From the NCBI GenBank assembly GCA_031772625.1, contig CM062819.1, positions 826,210,503 through 826,274,502 of the forward strand: DNA of 64,000 nt. The letters run 5' to 3'. Position 1 is the stretch's first letter; every line of letters starts with the position of its first letter. This document shows, in pieces, positions 9,235-21,929 of this stretch. The notes beneath the pieces are model-generated. The model saw only the letters and a program-made list of their open reading frames with translations, was not told where the DNA came from and did not search any database. Both the position numbers and the translations under genes were made by a program. This DNA comes from Pinus tabuliformis (lineage: Eukaryota > Streptophyta > Pinopsida > Pinales > Pinaceae).

Positions 9235-11080
9235 TATTATCACTCTAGGAAAATCTCCTAGGTTGCAGCTCAGAGATGCTTGGTAACATATAATCTTCAA
9301 TATTTTTCTTTGAACTATTGGCATGGATGATGGTTTGGATCAAGCTAGATAACCATTTCAACTATTTTTTTACTCAAGACATGCATGAACACCCTTAGCT
9401 TACAAGGCTTTAGACCACTAATGCTCAATATTTTGTAGATTCAATGAATAGATGGAGAATACTGACTATACCAGCAAATGCATATATAAACACATATGAA
9501 TGGCTAGCTATAGGAAGTACATATGAATGGCTAGCTATAGGCAGTAAAAGAAACTTGCAAATCTAATTTATCAATGCAGAGATAAGATGACAATTATCTG
9601 GCATTAGATACAGAAGAAACATAAACAACTTGTTCAAGTGCAAGCTTAGAATAGAAGAGAAAATGGACATTGAACATATAACAACAAAAGAAGCTTGTAT
9701 TGCTAATGAATGAAGATGAGAAGCTTGAGTAGCAAAGTCTCAATAGTCTCCAGAAGTTGAACCCTTATTACATTTTCTTTCAGATATTTATAGCTCTTTA
9801 CAATTCTCTTAAGCCTTTTGAGGCTCGAGAGGTCTTAATCTATCCCTGTGTCTCTTCAACAACTTTGATGCCTTGACTAGGCAAGCATGGCTCGAAGGTT
9901 CCTTCTTCTGACAACAGAACAACCTCATTTTGGTATTTTGCAGTGCTGGCAGGGAGCTCTCTCATGCTATAGATACTCCATGATGTTTGTTTTGATGAGC
10001 TGCACTAGGTTGTTGATGCTCCATGATCATTTGCTGTTGTGGCCGTGTTGCGTTGTGGCACTTTTTATTCCCTTTCTAGTCTCTGTTTCTATTTGTTTTG
10101 GACAAGTTGCATGTGCTAGGTTGTCGCCCTTCCCCTTCCAACCTTCTATCTCTGTCTTGAAATGGCTATTCCGGCCTCTTTTTTCCCTTTAAAATGTTTA
10201 ATAATGAGCATTTTCTGTTTTACACAAAAAACACTGCAATACTGTAAAATCCTGCTAATATTTGTTCCTTTCGGACTTCAAAAGTCCTTAAACATGGAAT
10301 ATATATCTATCGTGTCCACTCTTTGGGTTTCTGTTACCTATCGAAAGTGGATTGGCCCTGTGTTTCCCTTTGTATTGTGAAATACTTAAAAACACGGGAA
10401 ATACACTAAAATATGGCTTCCTCCCGACTTCAAATATTATATATTTCTTCACTGCAATCGGTGCTACCAAGGTTCCCTTTATATTTCGTTATATAATGAA
10501 AATACAAAAAAATTCATTTCAAAAGGCTTACCCATGGACCTGAAATATTATAAAATAACACTTATAATGCCATCGGGTCCAGTTCTTATCGCATCGGCAC
10601 CGCTCCTTAAGGTTTCTCCGATTGCAATCCACCGATGCAATGTGGGTCGTCGATCTTTGCTCTGACGGTCCAGGTTTAGTCACCGATCGCAATCGCAATG
10701 CCCATACTGTCTGCATCGATTTTCCTCCGCCGATGCGACCCACCAATCCAATCATTGGAGATCGTTGATTGGTGGTGTCTTACGCCAATTGCCACTGCCC
10801 GCTGATCAGATCCGCCAATTGCAATTTGCCGCTTAGATCCATGCCATTGATCGGCTAGATCTAATGGCTACTATGTGTTTGGACTATTAAGCCTGCGATA
10901 TATGGTTTTTCATGGTTTTGGAGTGTTTTAGCCTCTTGATAGTGTTTTTCCTCCCTTTTAAGGGCTCTCCTCCCGCACTTGTTTCGATCTTTGGATGATC
11001 TTAAGCACTTTTGAATACTTTCGGAGTGTTTTGGAGCATATTTAGGTCCATTTTTGGGCCATTTTCCATCAAGGCTAACA
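9235..11080 (-). repeat. R2 3' LTR
   Basis: Runs from TATTATCACTC (terminal TG mutated to TA) to AAGGCTAACA and matches 14224-16019 over nearly its whole 1.85 kb. It carries a 27-bp internal duplication absent from the other LTR. Short open stretches here are repeated in the partner LTR and are not genes. Confidence 0.93.
9492..9545. repeat. 27-bp tandem duplication in one R2 LTR
   Basis: The unit acatatgaatggctagc(10 more) occurs twice in direct succession. The partner LTR has one copy near 14482. The duplication therefore arose after R2 inserted. Confidence 0.9.
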
Positions 11081-11429
11081 TTGGCTCCTTCTGGTGATGA
11101 AATCCTCCCTGTGAGGTTTCAAGAATCACAGAACAATGCCTTTCCTGTAAAACCAAAATCAAATCTTCCTTCTAGTGTTCCATTGGGTATGGAGTATATT
11201 TTGCAATGAAATAAAAACTAGAAAAAACATATTTACAATAACAAGGCTTGAAAGCCTTAATTGAAATAAAGTTTGAAGAACAACCCATTGATTGGGCTAC
11301 CAAAAACACCTCCCCCTTCTAAATTATGCAAAATGAAGATGTTGCCCATCTTTTCCTTAAATGCATCCCATTTAAGAACACAGTCACCAAACTAAAAATT
11401 GACCCTTTTTGCCTGTCTGTCAAAAGATT

Positions 11430-11875
11430 TATTTTTCTTGGTCAATGTGCATATCAGAAAATTCATCAAAGACTTGCAAAAGACTGTTAATTTGATCATC
11501 TACTTCAAAAAATTTCTAACATTTGACATTATCAGGAAGAGATGGTTTATATTTCACTTCATCTCTGTATGCTTTCATCCTTGGATGTTTTTCTTGAAAG
11601 GTTTTGTTCACCTAAAATGTTAATATAAAATATGAATCAATGCATTCCTATGTGGGGTACATAAGGACTTCACCTGCTCCTGCAAATTCCTTAGGGCAAG
11701 CTCCTTCAAAGAACATGTCCCAGATCTGTGGGTCTTCTTCCTCTGTGATCTGGAAAACTGGGTTTTTAAGCTACGTAGAGGCCAACTGAGATTCTTCAAT
11801 CTGAAGAAAACAAGCTCCAAAATCAGTGTCAAAAGCATAGATGGGATGATTAGTGTGATTCCTTTCATCACTCAT
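11430..11875 (-). pseudogene. R2 RNase H fragment directly after protease
   Basis: The minus frame reads FQITEEEDPQIWDMFFEGAC then PKEFAGAGEVLM, equivalent to the FDGAYSKEGAGAGVLL start of the R1 RNase H, with the first catalytic Asp changed to Glu. After a deletion that removes the middle of the domain, KHPRMKAYRDEV and KYKPSLPDNVK (about 11540-11600) match the RNase H tail and the linker that precedes RT in this lineage. Protease is therefore followed by RNase H in a second element. Confidence 0.82.
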
Positions 11876-11887
11876 TATATAAGCCAA

Positions 11888-12435
11888 CTAAGCCTCTCTG
11901 TACAACCTCCTACTTTCACCTCCAAAAACTGGGATAGTATAATAGGATAGATCATTTTGCAATGTTCCACCTAATCTCTTGATCCAGCCTCTCGAAAGAA
12001 ACATGAAAAAATGGGGGGTACATCTGCTACCACAATATCCATCATCATGCTTTTCATGGGTAGCTGAGACAAAATGATGGCTAGATCCTTGACTAATCCC
12101 AAACATTTCACTTTTCTAGAGTCAAAGGAAAACAGGTCATGGTAAGGCTTGGTAATGTCAAGACCCAATTTATCCATGATAGCCTTGGGCCTTAGATTAT
12201 GGTTGGATCTAATGTCCAAAAGGCAATTGTGAAGTATTTTGTCATGAATAGACAAAGAAACATAGAATGATGGGGAGCTGTCTTCACAAATTTCAATCAT
12301 TGGGCTAAGAATAACAGCTGGTTGGTCATCTTGCAGATTTACATAGTCAGTGGAGGCTTGGATGGCCTTAGGCTCAAGAGCCTCAAGGATAGATTTCTTG
12401 AAGGACTCATTCTTCACTAGTTTAATCAGAGGCAC
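11888..12435 (-). pseudogene. R2 aspartic protease
   Basis: The 154-codon run contains DYVNLQDDQPAVIL and LLDIRSNHNLRPKAI (D-S-G replaced by D-I-R). It continues GLDITKPYHDLFSFDSRKV and MMMDIVVADVPP. A frameshift near 11975-12005 moves the tail (GTLQNDLSYYTIPVFGGE, RRLYREA) to another frame. The catalytic Asp remains, but Gly of the triad is lost, as in R1. Its normal role is Gag-Pol maturation. Confidence 0.88.
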
Positions 12436-12693
12436 AGGTATTCTTAACTTCTAAATTTATGATTGAAGACTGAAAGGAGAAGGAGACTTGTCAAGGGCTC
12501 TTACCTCATGAGATGGAGCTTTGAGGATGATGGGATCAACTGCAGGCTGCTTCTGCTTATTATCTTATTGTTCTACAAGGACAACAACTCTTTGAATAGG
12601 AGTTTCTTTGGCATTATTCATCTTTAACCTTAGATTATATCTTTGTTGATCTTCAGTTTATAGAACTGCTTCACCGTCCCACTCTTGGCTGAT

Positions 12694-13140
12694 CTAGTCA
12701 TTGAATAATGACTTTTCATAGGCAACTTTGGCCAAAAAATGGGCACTACCTTTGTCTTCCATACAATGGATCTCATCATCTTCTTCAAACTGCTCTTCTT
12801 CCATGAATACATTTTGAAAATGGGTCTTCACCCTTTGGTCTTCATTTGCATCTTTGTTTCTTTGCAAGATTTGCAACTGCTCATTAACTCTTCTATATGG
12901 ATTTGGATCTCTAGGAACAAAGGTATTAGGAACCCTTCCTTTCCCAGAGTGTTTCTCAACCTCTAATTTGGATATTTTAGAGGCCAATGATTCTATCATC
13001 TTGGTCATTTTATCTATCTTGGGATCGGAAGATGATGAAGTCTCGCCCCTTTGTCTCCTTCTATCAACATTACCTTTGAGATTTTCTACAACCATGATGT
13101 TTGATTCTACTTCCAAGGCTGCATCCTGCATATCATCCAA
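12694..13140 (-). pseudogene. R2 gag carboxy-terminal region
   Basis: A 148-codon run, highly charged: KIDKMTKMIESLASKISKLE forms a short predicted coiled coil. It is followed by DPNPYRRVNEQLQIL and an acidic block MEEEQFEEDDE. It corresponds to the spacer between capsid and protease. No zinc knuckle is seen, as in R1. The last residues (YEKSLFND) are typical of this lineage's gag tail, as I remember it. Confidence 0.75.
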
Positions 13141-13149
13141 AGTAGCACA

Positions 13150-13679
13150 TCACGTCTCCTTCAAGAGTAGGCAAAAGTCAAAATCAAAAGCACTGGCATA
13201 GGTGAGTTTAGTAGAGGAAGTGGTGGGTTTTACTTCAGCTGGTATCTTGCTATACATGCAGTTAAACCTCTTATTAAAATTAGACAGCAACTCACCATTT
13301 TCCATCTTTAAGTTCCCAAACTCAGTGTGGTAGTAGAGGAGATCCTTCTTATCCCCCCAATGCTTTAGAAATGCATCATCTAAAGCCTCAATATCTGCTA
13401 TAGATCTTGGGGTTAGTTCTCTGAACCAGCCTCTCCATCTAGGCTTTGGACAAAGACTCTCATCCACACATCATCTTCACTAATGTCTAGGTTATCAGCA
13501 TAGCTATAAAATGACTCAAGATGTTCTTCAACTGTAACACCTTCAGTCCCAGTGAACTTAGGCCTATATTTCTGATATTCTCTAGTAGGCATGGCATTCA
13601 AAGGAGTGGGCAGTATTAGAGGTCCATACCTAGCAGCTATGATTCTTTCCATTTTGGTAGGTGCTTGTCGACCTACCAT
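13150..13679 (-). pseudogene. R2 gag amino terminus and capsid, frameshifted
   Basis: From MVGRQAPTKMERIIAARYG the frame passes through KFTGTEGVTVEEHLESFYSY and VFVQSLDGEA. It then shifts near 13420-13460 into WFRELTPRSI, DDAFLKHWGDKKDL and NFNKRFNCMYSKIPAE. This is a standard gypsy capsid. One indel at the EA/WF junction disables it. The start Met is the first in frame after the leader, which runs from the primer site at 14202. Confidence 0.87.
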
Positions 13680-14223
13680 AGCTGTGGTGGCTAAAAGAGT
13701 ACTGGAAGTCTGAATGATAGAGGGCTAAGGAGTGACTGATAAGACTAAAGGAGTATGATGGATAGGAGGTGAGGTTTCTTTTGGGCTTACAACAAAAGGA
13801 GAACCTAAATAATAAGGATCTTTATGAATTTCTGAGATTTTTTCTTCACTGCTAGTATTAGATGCTATACTCTCAACATGTATTTGTTCTATTACAGGCC
13901 TTTCTTAAAGAGATATAGAATATTGTTTAGGTTTACCTGAACCTAATGCTCCTTTCTGCAATACCTTTCTTTCTTTGATGATTTTTTCAGGATTAGATAC
14001 TGGGTCAGCTTGTGGCTTTTGAGGATTTCTCCGAGTATGCCTCACAAACTGAGCCAAAACTATAAAGTGGAGTCACCAAGAGGTTCATCCTTCAGTAGAG
14101 TCGCCAGATAGATGATTACAACCAAAAAATTGCCCAAACTTTGTCTATCATCAAAGCTAGATCTCTGTCATTTCCCAGGGAAGTTGAGCTTTAGTTTCCT
14201 CTCCCCAAAAGCGGCGCCAATTA
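13680..14223 (-). other. R2 leader and primer-binding site
   Basis: The primer site, minus strand 14219-14202, is TGGCGCCGCTTTTGGGGA, close to the TGGCGCCGTTGCCGGGGA tRNA-Asp type. It begins 4 nt from the LTR edge at 14224. The rest of the stretch is leader with decayed minus-strand frames ahead of the gag Met. A gtggagtcaccaag block near 14070 recurs in the R1 leader at about 4385-4400. Confidence 0.75.
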
Positions 14224-16019
14224 TGTTATCACTCCAGGAAACTCTCCAGGTTGCAGCTCAGAGATTCCTAGTAACATATAAATATTCAATATTGTTCTCT
14301 GAACTATTGGAATGGATGATGGTTTGGATCAAGCCAGATAACCATTTCAACTATGCTTTCACTTAAGACATGCATGAACACCCTTAGCTTATAAGGCTTT
14401 AGAACACTAATTCTCAATATTTTGTAGATTCAATGAATAGATGGGGAATACTGACTATACCGTTAGATGCATATATAAACACATATGAATGGCTAGTTAC
14501 AGGTAGTAAAAGAAACTTGCAAATCAAATTTATCAACGTAGAGATAAGATCATAGTTATCTGGCATTAAATACAGAAGAAACATGAACAACCTATTCAAG
14601 TGCAAGCTTAGAACAAAAGAGAAAATGGACATTTAACATATAACAACAAAAGAATCTTGTATTGCTAATGAATGAAGATGAGAAGCTTGAGTATCAAAGA
14701 CTCAATAGTCTCCAGAAGTTGAACCCTTATTACATTTTTGCTTTCAGATATTTATAGCTATTTACAATGCTCTCGAGCCTTCTGAGGCTTGAGAGGTCAT
14801 AATCTATCCCTGTGTCTCTTCAACAACTTTGATGCCCTGACTAGGCAAGCATGGCTCGGAGGTTCCTTCTTCTCACAACAGAATAACCTTATTCTAGTAT
14901 TTTTTTGCGCTAGCAGGGAGCTCTCTCATGCCAGAGATACTCCATGATGTTTGTTTTGATGAGCTGCATTAGGTTGTTGATGCTCCATGATCATTTGTTG
15001 TTGTGGTTTTGTTGCGCTGTGGCCCTTTTTATTCCCTTTCCAGTCTCTGTTTCTATTTGTTTTGGACAAGCTGCGCATGCTGGGCTGTCGCCTTTCCCCT
15101 TCCAACCTTCTGTCTCTGTCTTGAAATGGCTATTCGGGCATTTGTTTTCCCTTTAAAATGTTTAATAATGAGTGTTTTCTGTTTTACACAAAAAAAACTA
15201 CAATATTGTAAAATCCTGCAAATATTTGTTCCTTTCGGACTTCAAAAGTCATTAAACATGGCATATATATCTATTGGGTCCACCCTTTGGGTTGTCGTCT
15301 CCTATCGCAAGTGCCCTGACCCTGTGTTTCCCTTTGTATTGTGAAATACTTAAAAACACGGGAAATACACTAAAATATGGCTTCCTCTGGACTTCTTCAT
15401 CGCAATTGGTGCTGCCAAGCTGCCCTTTGTATTTCGTTATATAACGAAAATACACAAAAATGCATTAAAAAGGCTTACTCACGGACCATAAATATTATAA
15501 AATAACACCTATAATGTCGTTGGGTCCAGTTCTTATCGCATCGGTGCCACTCCTTAAGGTTTCTCTAATTGTGTTCCATCGATCCAATGTGGGCCACGAT
15601 CTACGCGCTTGATCGATAGTCCATGTTTAGTCGTCGATCGCAATCGCAATGCCCATACTATCTGTTTCGATTTTCCTTCGCCAATCCGATCATCGGAGAT
15701 CACTAATTGGCGGTGTCTTGCACTGATTGCCACTACCCGCCAGTCAGATCCGCCAATTGTGATTTTCCACTTAGATCTAGGTCGTTGATCGGCTAGATCT
15801 AATGGCTCCTACGCATTTGGACTGTTAAGCCTGTGATACATGTTTTTTCATGGTTTTGGAGTGTTTTTATCCTCCCGATAGTGTTTTTCCTTCCTCTTAA
15901 GGGCTATCCTCCTGTGCTTATTTTGATCTTTGGATGATCTTAAGAAATTTTGAAGACTTTGGGAGTGTTTTGGAGCATATTTGGATCCATTTTTGGGCCA
16001 TTTTCCATCAATGCTAATA
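14224..16019 (-). repeat. R2 5' LTR
   Basis: Runs from TGTTATCACTCC to ATGCTAATA (terminal CA mutated). It matches 9235-11080, including the gatcggctagatctaatgg block and the ggagcatatttgg block near the outer end. It abuts the GTACC duplication at 16020. Confidence 0.93.
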
Positions 16020-17025
16020 GTACCCTTCAGAGTGGAAACCTTCTCAAGGGAAGAGTCACTTTTCTTTTGGCCTCCACTAGTCTTTGAATATATTTTCCCC
16101 CGTATATCAACATTGCCCCAAAGTCCCAGCAGCCGGGAGACCTTGCCCTGACAATCCTCGTGAACTCATTGTTGAATGAAGCCACATTATTTCATACCAC
16201 CTCTAGGTACTCCTTAGCTTTGACTCTAGCTTCCTCATTTTGGACAACCTTAGAAATATCCATGATAGAAATTAATTTTTCCACCACAAATATAGGCCTC
16301 AGCTCACTCAGTGGCTTCTCATTCACAAACTGAATGAGCCTTTTGGAATATGGGAGTTATTTTCTCCCTCCTCTTTGGTTGATAGCATGAAGCCTTCATG
16401 GTCTTTGATTACAAACCTCTGCTCATTCATCAAGGTTATATACTCCCATTAGTTCTTTACCTCTTCAATGATCTCATCCCAAACAAGTTGTTGTATTGTA
16501 GTAGGGACATGTTTCCTTTAAGATTTTCCTTTAACTTAGAGATCTCCTAGTTTTCTACCCATAGATTATTACTGATGATTTCTGCATTTGTCTTAGAAGT
16601 CTCAAGATGCTTCTCTTTCTGTTTTAGGCTTCTCTGGGCAACATCTAGATTGTTCTGCAACCTTTTAAGCTCCCCCTATGAAATTTAGAGCTCAGTGAGG
16701 GTCTTACTGAGATTTTTAGTTTGGTTTTGAGGATCTTCTAGAACTATCACTCCACATATATATGAGTCTATTCCCTTTTGTAGCTCTATTGCCTCCTACT
16801 TAAGGGCCATTATTTCATTGTTCATGTCAATGATATCTTTGGCTAGGATCTCTTTCTCTTCTTCCACCTATGCAAGTTCTTTGGATTGAACATGCTCACT
16901 ACCTAACATCTTCAGCTTATGCCTAAGCTCCTAGATTTATGTTTGGGAACTTTGAAGGAGGGCTTCAAAAGTGGTTTTATCTTGAGGATTCACTCCTAGC
17001 TTTACAACCAAATCCTTGAAGCTCT
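16020..17025 (-). pseudogene. Substrate Q, middle fragment (coiled-coil-like)
   Basis: Minus-strand frames read as a decayed charged protein: KVVQNEEARVKAKEYLEVVW, NVASFNNEFTRIV, then upstream TSKTNAEIISNNL and LAKDIIDMNNEIMALK. Heptad-like spacing and Lys/Glu/Leu richness suggest a coiled coil. At least five stops occur. GTACC (16020-16024) and GCTCT (17021-17025) at its two ends are the target duplications of R2 and B, so it was one tract with the fragments on either side. I recognise no family. Confidence 0.5.
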
Positions 17026-17909
17026 TGTTGGTTTGTATGGGCCTGACCCAGGTTGAGAGGTGATTTAGCCAAACAAATCTCGGTACTACTGGCCCTTTTA
17101 GCAATAGTCTGCGGAGTGCAGACTAAGGTCTCACCTGAAGTAGTATGGGAGGGTGCTAGAACTAGGTTTCCACACCCTAGAGATGTCTGATGGTTTTTAG
17201 TTATTCGCAGATTAACCTTGCATGCACGTCATTACGCGCACCTATCAGTACCTTGCAACCTACAATGTTGCCTTTGCGCAATCCTGTTTGAGGTGCGATC
17301 CATGTTATTACCCAAGGCCTTACAGTTAAACCAATATTACCAAATTACTTAAATTATCTATGTGAGCCCAATTATACTTAACAGTGTTCAGTATTATAAG
17401 TGCGCGCGATAAAAAAAACAGTATAAATGCATAGAAAGTAATACAACAATAGATACACGGTATTTGGAATCAACTTTCTCTTTATTATTCCTCTTCTTGG
17501 GTTACAAACTTAATTTCGCCCTGCGCACTCAGCTGCAGGGATCCACGTACTCAGCTGTAGACTCTACTAGGCCTCTACGCACTCAGCTACAAAGCCTCTT
17601 CCTACTACTATGACCCAAGACACTTAGACTTCTTCTCTTTCCGTTACTAGATCATTACATTAATCCATCTCCCAAAAATTGTCTTTACAACTTAGAGACT
17701 TGCTCTATTTATACAATTCCATGATCCGCGGACCATAGGTAGGTCGACATGACATTACATTACATTACAAAACTTACGGTGAACAACCCTATGACTCAAC
17801 ATACATTTCGCACTCCGTACCTATAATTTGCGGAATCTTATAACATGATTTGACCAAAACTTGGGCTTTGTGCCTCAAAACATGTTACGGGGGGATTCCA
17901 TGCCCAATC
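17026..17909 (-). repeat. B 3' LTR
   Basis: Begins TGTTGGTTTGTATGGGCCTG and ends GATTCCATGCCCAATC (terminal CA mutated). It carries a minus-strand TATAAATAG (17705-17713) and CACTCAGCTGCAG-type blocks near 17520-17600. It is the same length as 44313-45196. Confidence 0.93.
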
Positions 17910-17921
17910 GGCCCCCAACAC
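17910..17921 (-). other. B polypurine tract
   Basis: On the minus strand GTGTTGGGGGCC directly precedes the 3' LTR. The same position holds the same tract in E (53555-53566) and a variant in A (7725-7733), so it is the likely plus-strand primer. Confidence 0.7.
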
Positions 17922-19808
17922 AAACATTGTGACTCGCCCTCGAGTCACTCTATCAGCGCAGTGATCTTGGCGTGGAGTCCCTCCAGGTGGCGTCGTGCTG
18001 CTCGAAGGTCCACAACGCACTATTCTACGGTTTTCTAGACCTGCTTCATGCGCTCCTCCGAAGCCTCTTTGTTAGGATCAAATCCCTGACTTAGCATGTA
18101 CATCCCTTGCATCTGTGTAATCTTACCTTCGATATCTGCCGTGATGGTGAAGGACTTGTCAATCCATGGCTGGACACACACTTTGCGAACTGCCTCTTGT
18201 TGTCGTGCCGTATCCACCTGCTCCTTCAATGCCTTAGCTTGTTGCATCTTCGCAAGCCATTGAGTGAGGATTATTGTCTATGTAGTTCCTCGGACATTGT
18301 TGTACTGCTCCTAAAGTTTGCATGCCTCTATTTCCAGGCACTGTACGTTGGGGTCCTCCTACAAAGATGTGAGGACCGCAAATGCTTGTTCCAACATATT
18401 AGTACAGTCTTGTATTGCATGTCCAATTTCTTCCAACCCTATTTGGATAGCGCTACCGCGCTATTCTCTAACTTCTAGGGGAATGGAAGGCTGTGCCTTC
18501 AATCACAGCTCAACGATTTGAAGATTCAGCTCTAGCTGAAGCTTTGTTGTTTCTACTCTGGCTTCGCGAATGTCGGCCGCCAACCTGTGGATCCACTCTG
18601 CTACTGGTATATCGACTGGGATGGCTAGCTCCAAGATGCATTTGCAAGTGTCTTCTACCACCTATTCCCACCTCTGAATCTGTGATACAAGTTCATAACG
18701 CTGCAGGCTGAGCTGTTTGATGTTTATCTTTTTCTCAATCAGAACCTGTATCGCGCAACCCTCCCTAGCGTGGAGTTCTATTGTTATTCCATCCTGCAGT
18801 TGGTACAGTGTTTCTCGCGGAAGGGTAGCTAAAAGGCCAAGTCCTTTGATCCTTCCAACCGTAGCTCTATCAATCTCATTTGTTGCTACCAGTGCTTCAT
18901 CCAGTAACACTATTGTATTGGCCATCCTTGCGCATAGCATTTGTTCTGTTGTTGATGTACCTGTCGCGATGTAGGTGAACAAGGGACCTTCCTGCGGGTG
19001 CTGCACCTATAGTTCCTGCAGCTGTGCCTTTAGGACCCCCAAAATAGTCTGCTGCTCTGTCATAACTTCTTGGAGCACTTCCTTGGTGACATCACGAACC
19101 GTCTCGCTGATGTTGTAGAGGTCTCCTTCAGTTAATGTAATCAGGTCGATGGTTAGCTTCGAGGCCTTGACCTTTTTTCATGGACCTGACCTTTCTGGGA
19201 CATGCGGCTATTTGAGTTGGGTCGAAGTGGTTCCTGGGTCCACGCCCTCATCTGCAAGGTCTGTGTCCTCTATCTCCTATCCTGCAGACACTTCCTACCC
19301 TCTTTTGCCTGCGCTGTTGTGGCCTCTGTTTCTGCTGCTTCTTCACTGGCCTTCTTTTGCTTCGCGACTACCTATGCCACTTCGCGAGCTGCCCTAAACT
19401 CGCCTGCCGCTTTTTCGTTGCACCTTTTCTCAGCCAGTTGACACGCTATTATCTTCTCCAACTTCACTAAATCTGAGGCACGCCACTCGGGAGGCCATGT
19501 CTATAATATTGTAAAGATCGCGTCGTCAATGGCTATGAATGGGAGTTTTGTCCACTGCTGCACTAGATCCTTTTGCGCCCTGATGTAAATTTTATTCATG
19601 TTCGCCTTGAAGTCTGCAAAACTCTGCAAACTATTGGCAATGTGGGGGATAGGCGCGACCTCCTATTAATCCACATCTGGATGCTCTTCTCCATGAGTAC
19701 CCTAAAAATCTTTGTATCACGAATCCACTTCATGTCCTTGGTAGCCCAGAGCGACACGTACTTCACGGCCTCTGGTAAGTCATGCTCAATGCTCAGGAAC
19801 TGACTATT
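17922..19808 (-). pseudogene. B: ORF3 carboxy-terminal half
   Basis: Minus-strand reading from C's left edge begins SQFLSIEHDLPEAVK, continuing the ORF3 frame that stops at 29328 on the other side of C. It passes KDMKWIRDTKIF and INRRSRLSPT, then a degenerate Ala/Lys/Glu-rich hinge. Next comes an open stretch 18662-19006 (NTIVLLDEALVATNEIDRAT, TLPRETLYQLQDGITIELH) and a final open stretch 18035-18247 (KALKEQVDTARQQEA, KITQMQGMY), predicted coiled coil. Several stops are present. ORF3 ends just before the purine tract. Confidence 0.75.
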
Positions 19809-20825
19809 TGCTATGGGTAAAATGCATGGGATGAAAACTACCCTTGAAAGTCTTCCCAGGACTTCCGACAGACCATAAGGTTATCTACAAAAGGTACCTG
19901 TTACACACATTTTCATCTATCTGACATATATTGATAGGATATGGAGAAAGGATCACCTTTGGTTCTTTCTAGATTCGCTTGGGGATCTCTGTGCGGTAAG
20001 AAGAACTACTCCTGACTAGCTCCAAGACGATTCCTACACAAAAGAATGAGGCAAACCAATCATAGTATATACTTCTGACAATTAATGAAAGAATACATAA
20101 CAAACATGTATAAATGTGTAACTTATCTACTCAACACAACAAGCATCAGAATGGACAAATAAATGCACAATATCACCGACACTTCGAGTAGTGGAACACA
20201 ACCACAATCCTATATTCAGAATAGAAGAGTGATTAAAACAACCTTGTTGCATCAGCCTTCCTTATCCCTTCTTCCTCTCTCTCTCTCCTTCTTTCAGCTA
20301 GCTCTTTCAAGAATATGACAATATCACAACAACACCATGTACTATCCTTCTAAATGCTCTGACCCTTGTGCAATGGCCCTCTTGTTGCTTAAATAGCAAT
20401 TGAATTAGGGCTTCCCAACTCCACCTGTAGTTCATTTGGGTAAAAGGGATGAACCTGCCTCTTTTACTAGCTTTTTCCCATTTGCCTCTATTTCTGGAAT
20501 AGAATTTCTCCAAATATCTTGATTTTCAGAGTTTCTCTGCTTTTCTTGCACAAATTTAGGGAAATGATATCTAGATATTTTATGGCAGATTCGTTGGCAT
20601 AACCACTTGAGCATCACTAAAGTTCACTAGCGCTCCCTCTAGTCTAACAACATGAATTAGCAGGTTGACTAACGCTCCTTTATGCTTGTAAACAAGCTTT
20701 ATAAAGTAGGTTATCAATGTACAGAGAGCATTAGTGTGGATTCTAGGCCTGCAACTGTGGTCAATCTTTCAGTCATCTTGTCCTTCTCCTCTAAGTTGAT
20801 TAGGAGGTTGATTTGTCCTATAAAA
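19809..20825 (-). repeat. C 3' LTR
   Basis: Begins TGCTATGGGTAAAATGC and ends near TTTGTCCTATAAAA. It matches 28313-29327 throughout, including the tttctgcttttcttgcac block and a (CT)n tract near 20272-20290. Confidence 0.92.
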
Positions 20826-21929
20826 GATGCCCCCTAAAGTATGAGATCAGAGGCAAAGACAATGGCCGAAATACTTTATGAAAATACTGTAGTTTCTTCT
20901 CAAAATCTTTGTAGAGAGAGACAAGTTTTGGGCGATAAGAAAAACCTAATACAACAATAGTACATATATATGAACTGCTAAAATCATGTCCTGAGTCAGG
21001 CATTCCCATGCTCAGTAGCTATGTCAGAGTGACTTTCTCCTCAGAGATATAACAATGTTGGCCGCCAATATGGCACAGGGCGGATCCAGTGTCATAATAG
21101 ATTATCCTGAAATGGATATCTTCAAAGAACAATATCGCAGCTTGGAAGAGGAAACAAGGCTGAATGATGCAAGCCTCTACCCAAGGTCTTGATTCCTTCT
21201 TCACCGAACAACATAGATCGGTACATATGATAAAGTGAGTTGATGTTGAACATGCACGAAATCATCTGATTACCAGCCAATAATGGAGACTGTTAACAGA
21301 TGCGAGGAAGACCACTGATAATGGTGATGGTCTCCAAGATGCACAGTGCAAACTAGCGAGTGTGAAAGATTTTTTGTCGTCGAACACTCGTAGAACTGCT
21401 TTAACCAGGAGGCAATGATGAAAACCCATGATCAAGCACGAGGTAACCTACCACTAATGTCTGCAAGCACCAAGGCACTGATTTTTTTTTTTGGGTTATC
21501 TTCCTATATAGAGTGTTGAAGTCGATAGGAAGGAACCTGTCGAAAGGTAGGCAATGACGTGTCCTACATCAGTCGACTCGAAACTGGACAAGGATGATTT
21601 TGTTTTCTGAAGAAACTTTTGAGCTTTTGGGTCTAAACAATGGTGGACATGATGAAAGGATATGTAGGGTCAGTTGATCGAGGAAACAAGTAGGGACCCT
21701 TGAACAATGAAGGCACAACAACAGTTTTAACCAGATAGCACTAGACTCATGAACACTACAGAGTGTTTAAGATACGGAGATGCAATGGCATCAGGGTATA
21801 TAGGCTAAAAACTCATAGGTTGGTAGGGTTCATATTGAGAGGCTATCAAAATGACGGTTTATCTGAGGGAGTGTCGTGTTCAAGGGAACTTTTGCTGCCA
21901 AACCACGGTTCATAATACGGTTATATTTC
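20826..21929 (-). other. C 3' untranslated region
   Basis: No coding frame is evident. The first bases (GATGCCCCCTAAAGTATGAG) look like a purine tract on the minus strand. The block caggcattcccatgctcag at about 20998 and flanking sequence recur in F (62390-62405), so this is family-specific 3' sequence, not random filler. Confidence 0.65.

Larger units (their letters stand above)
9235..16019 (-). mobile_element. R2: Ty3/gypsy element with intact ends but no RT or integrase
   Basis: LTRs at 9235-11080 and 14224-16019 and a perfect GTACC duplication (9230-9234 and 16020-16024) define the insertion. Minus-strand order is 5' LTR, primer site, gag, protease, RNase H, a short remnant, then 3' LTR. 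The interior is only 3.1 kb. RT, the second RNase H and integrase are missing, lost between about 11430 and 11090. It is the same lineage as R1 and R3. Confidence 0.95.

Noticed and set aside
10162-10380. Hydrophobic frames in the R2 LTRs (also 15003-15344)
   Set aside because: They lie wholly inside paired LTRs, where no conserved protein is expected. Phe/Cys-rich composition reflects T-rich DNA.
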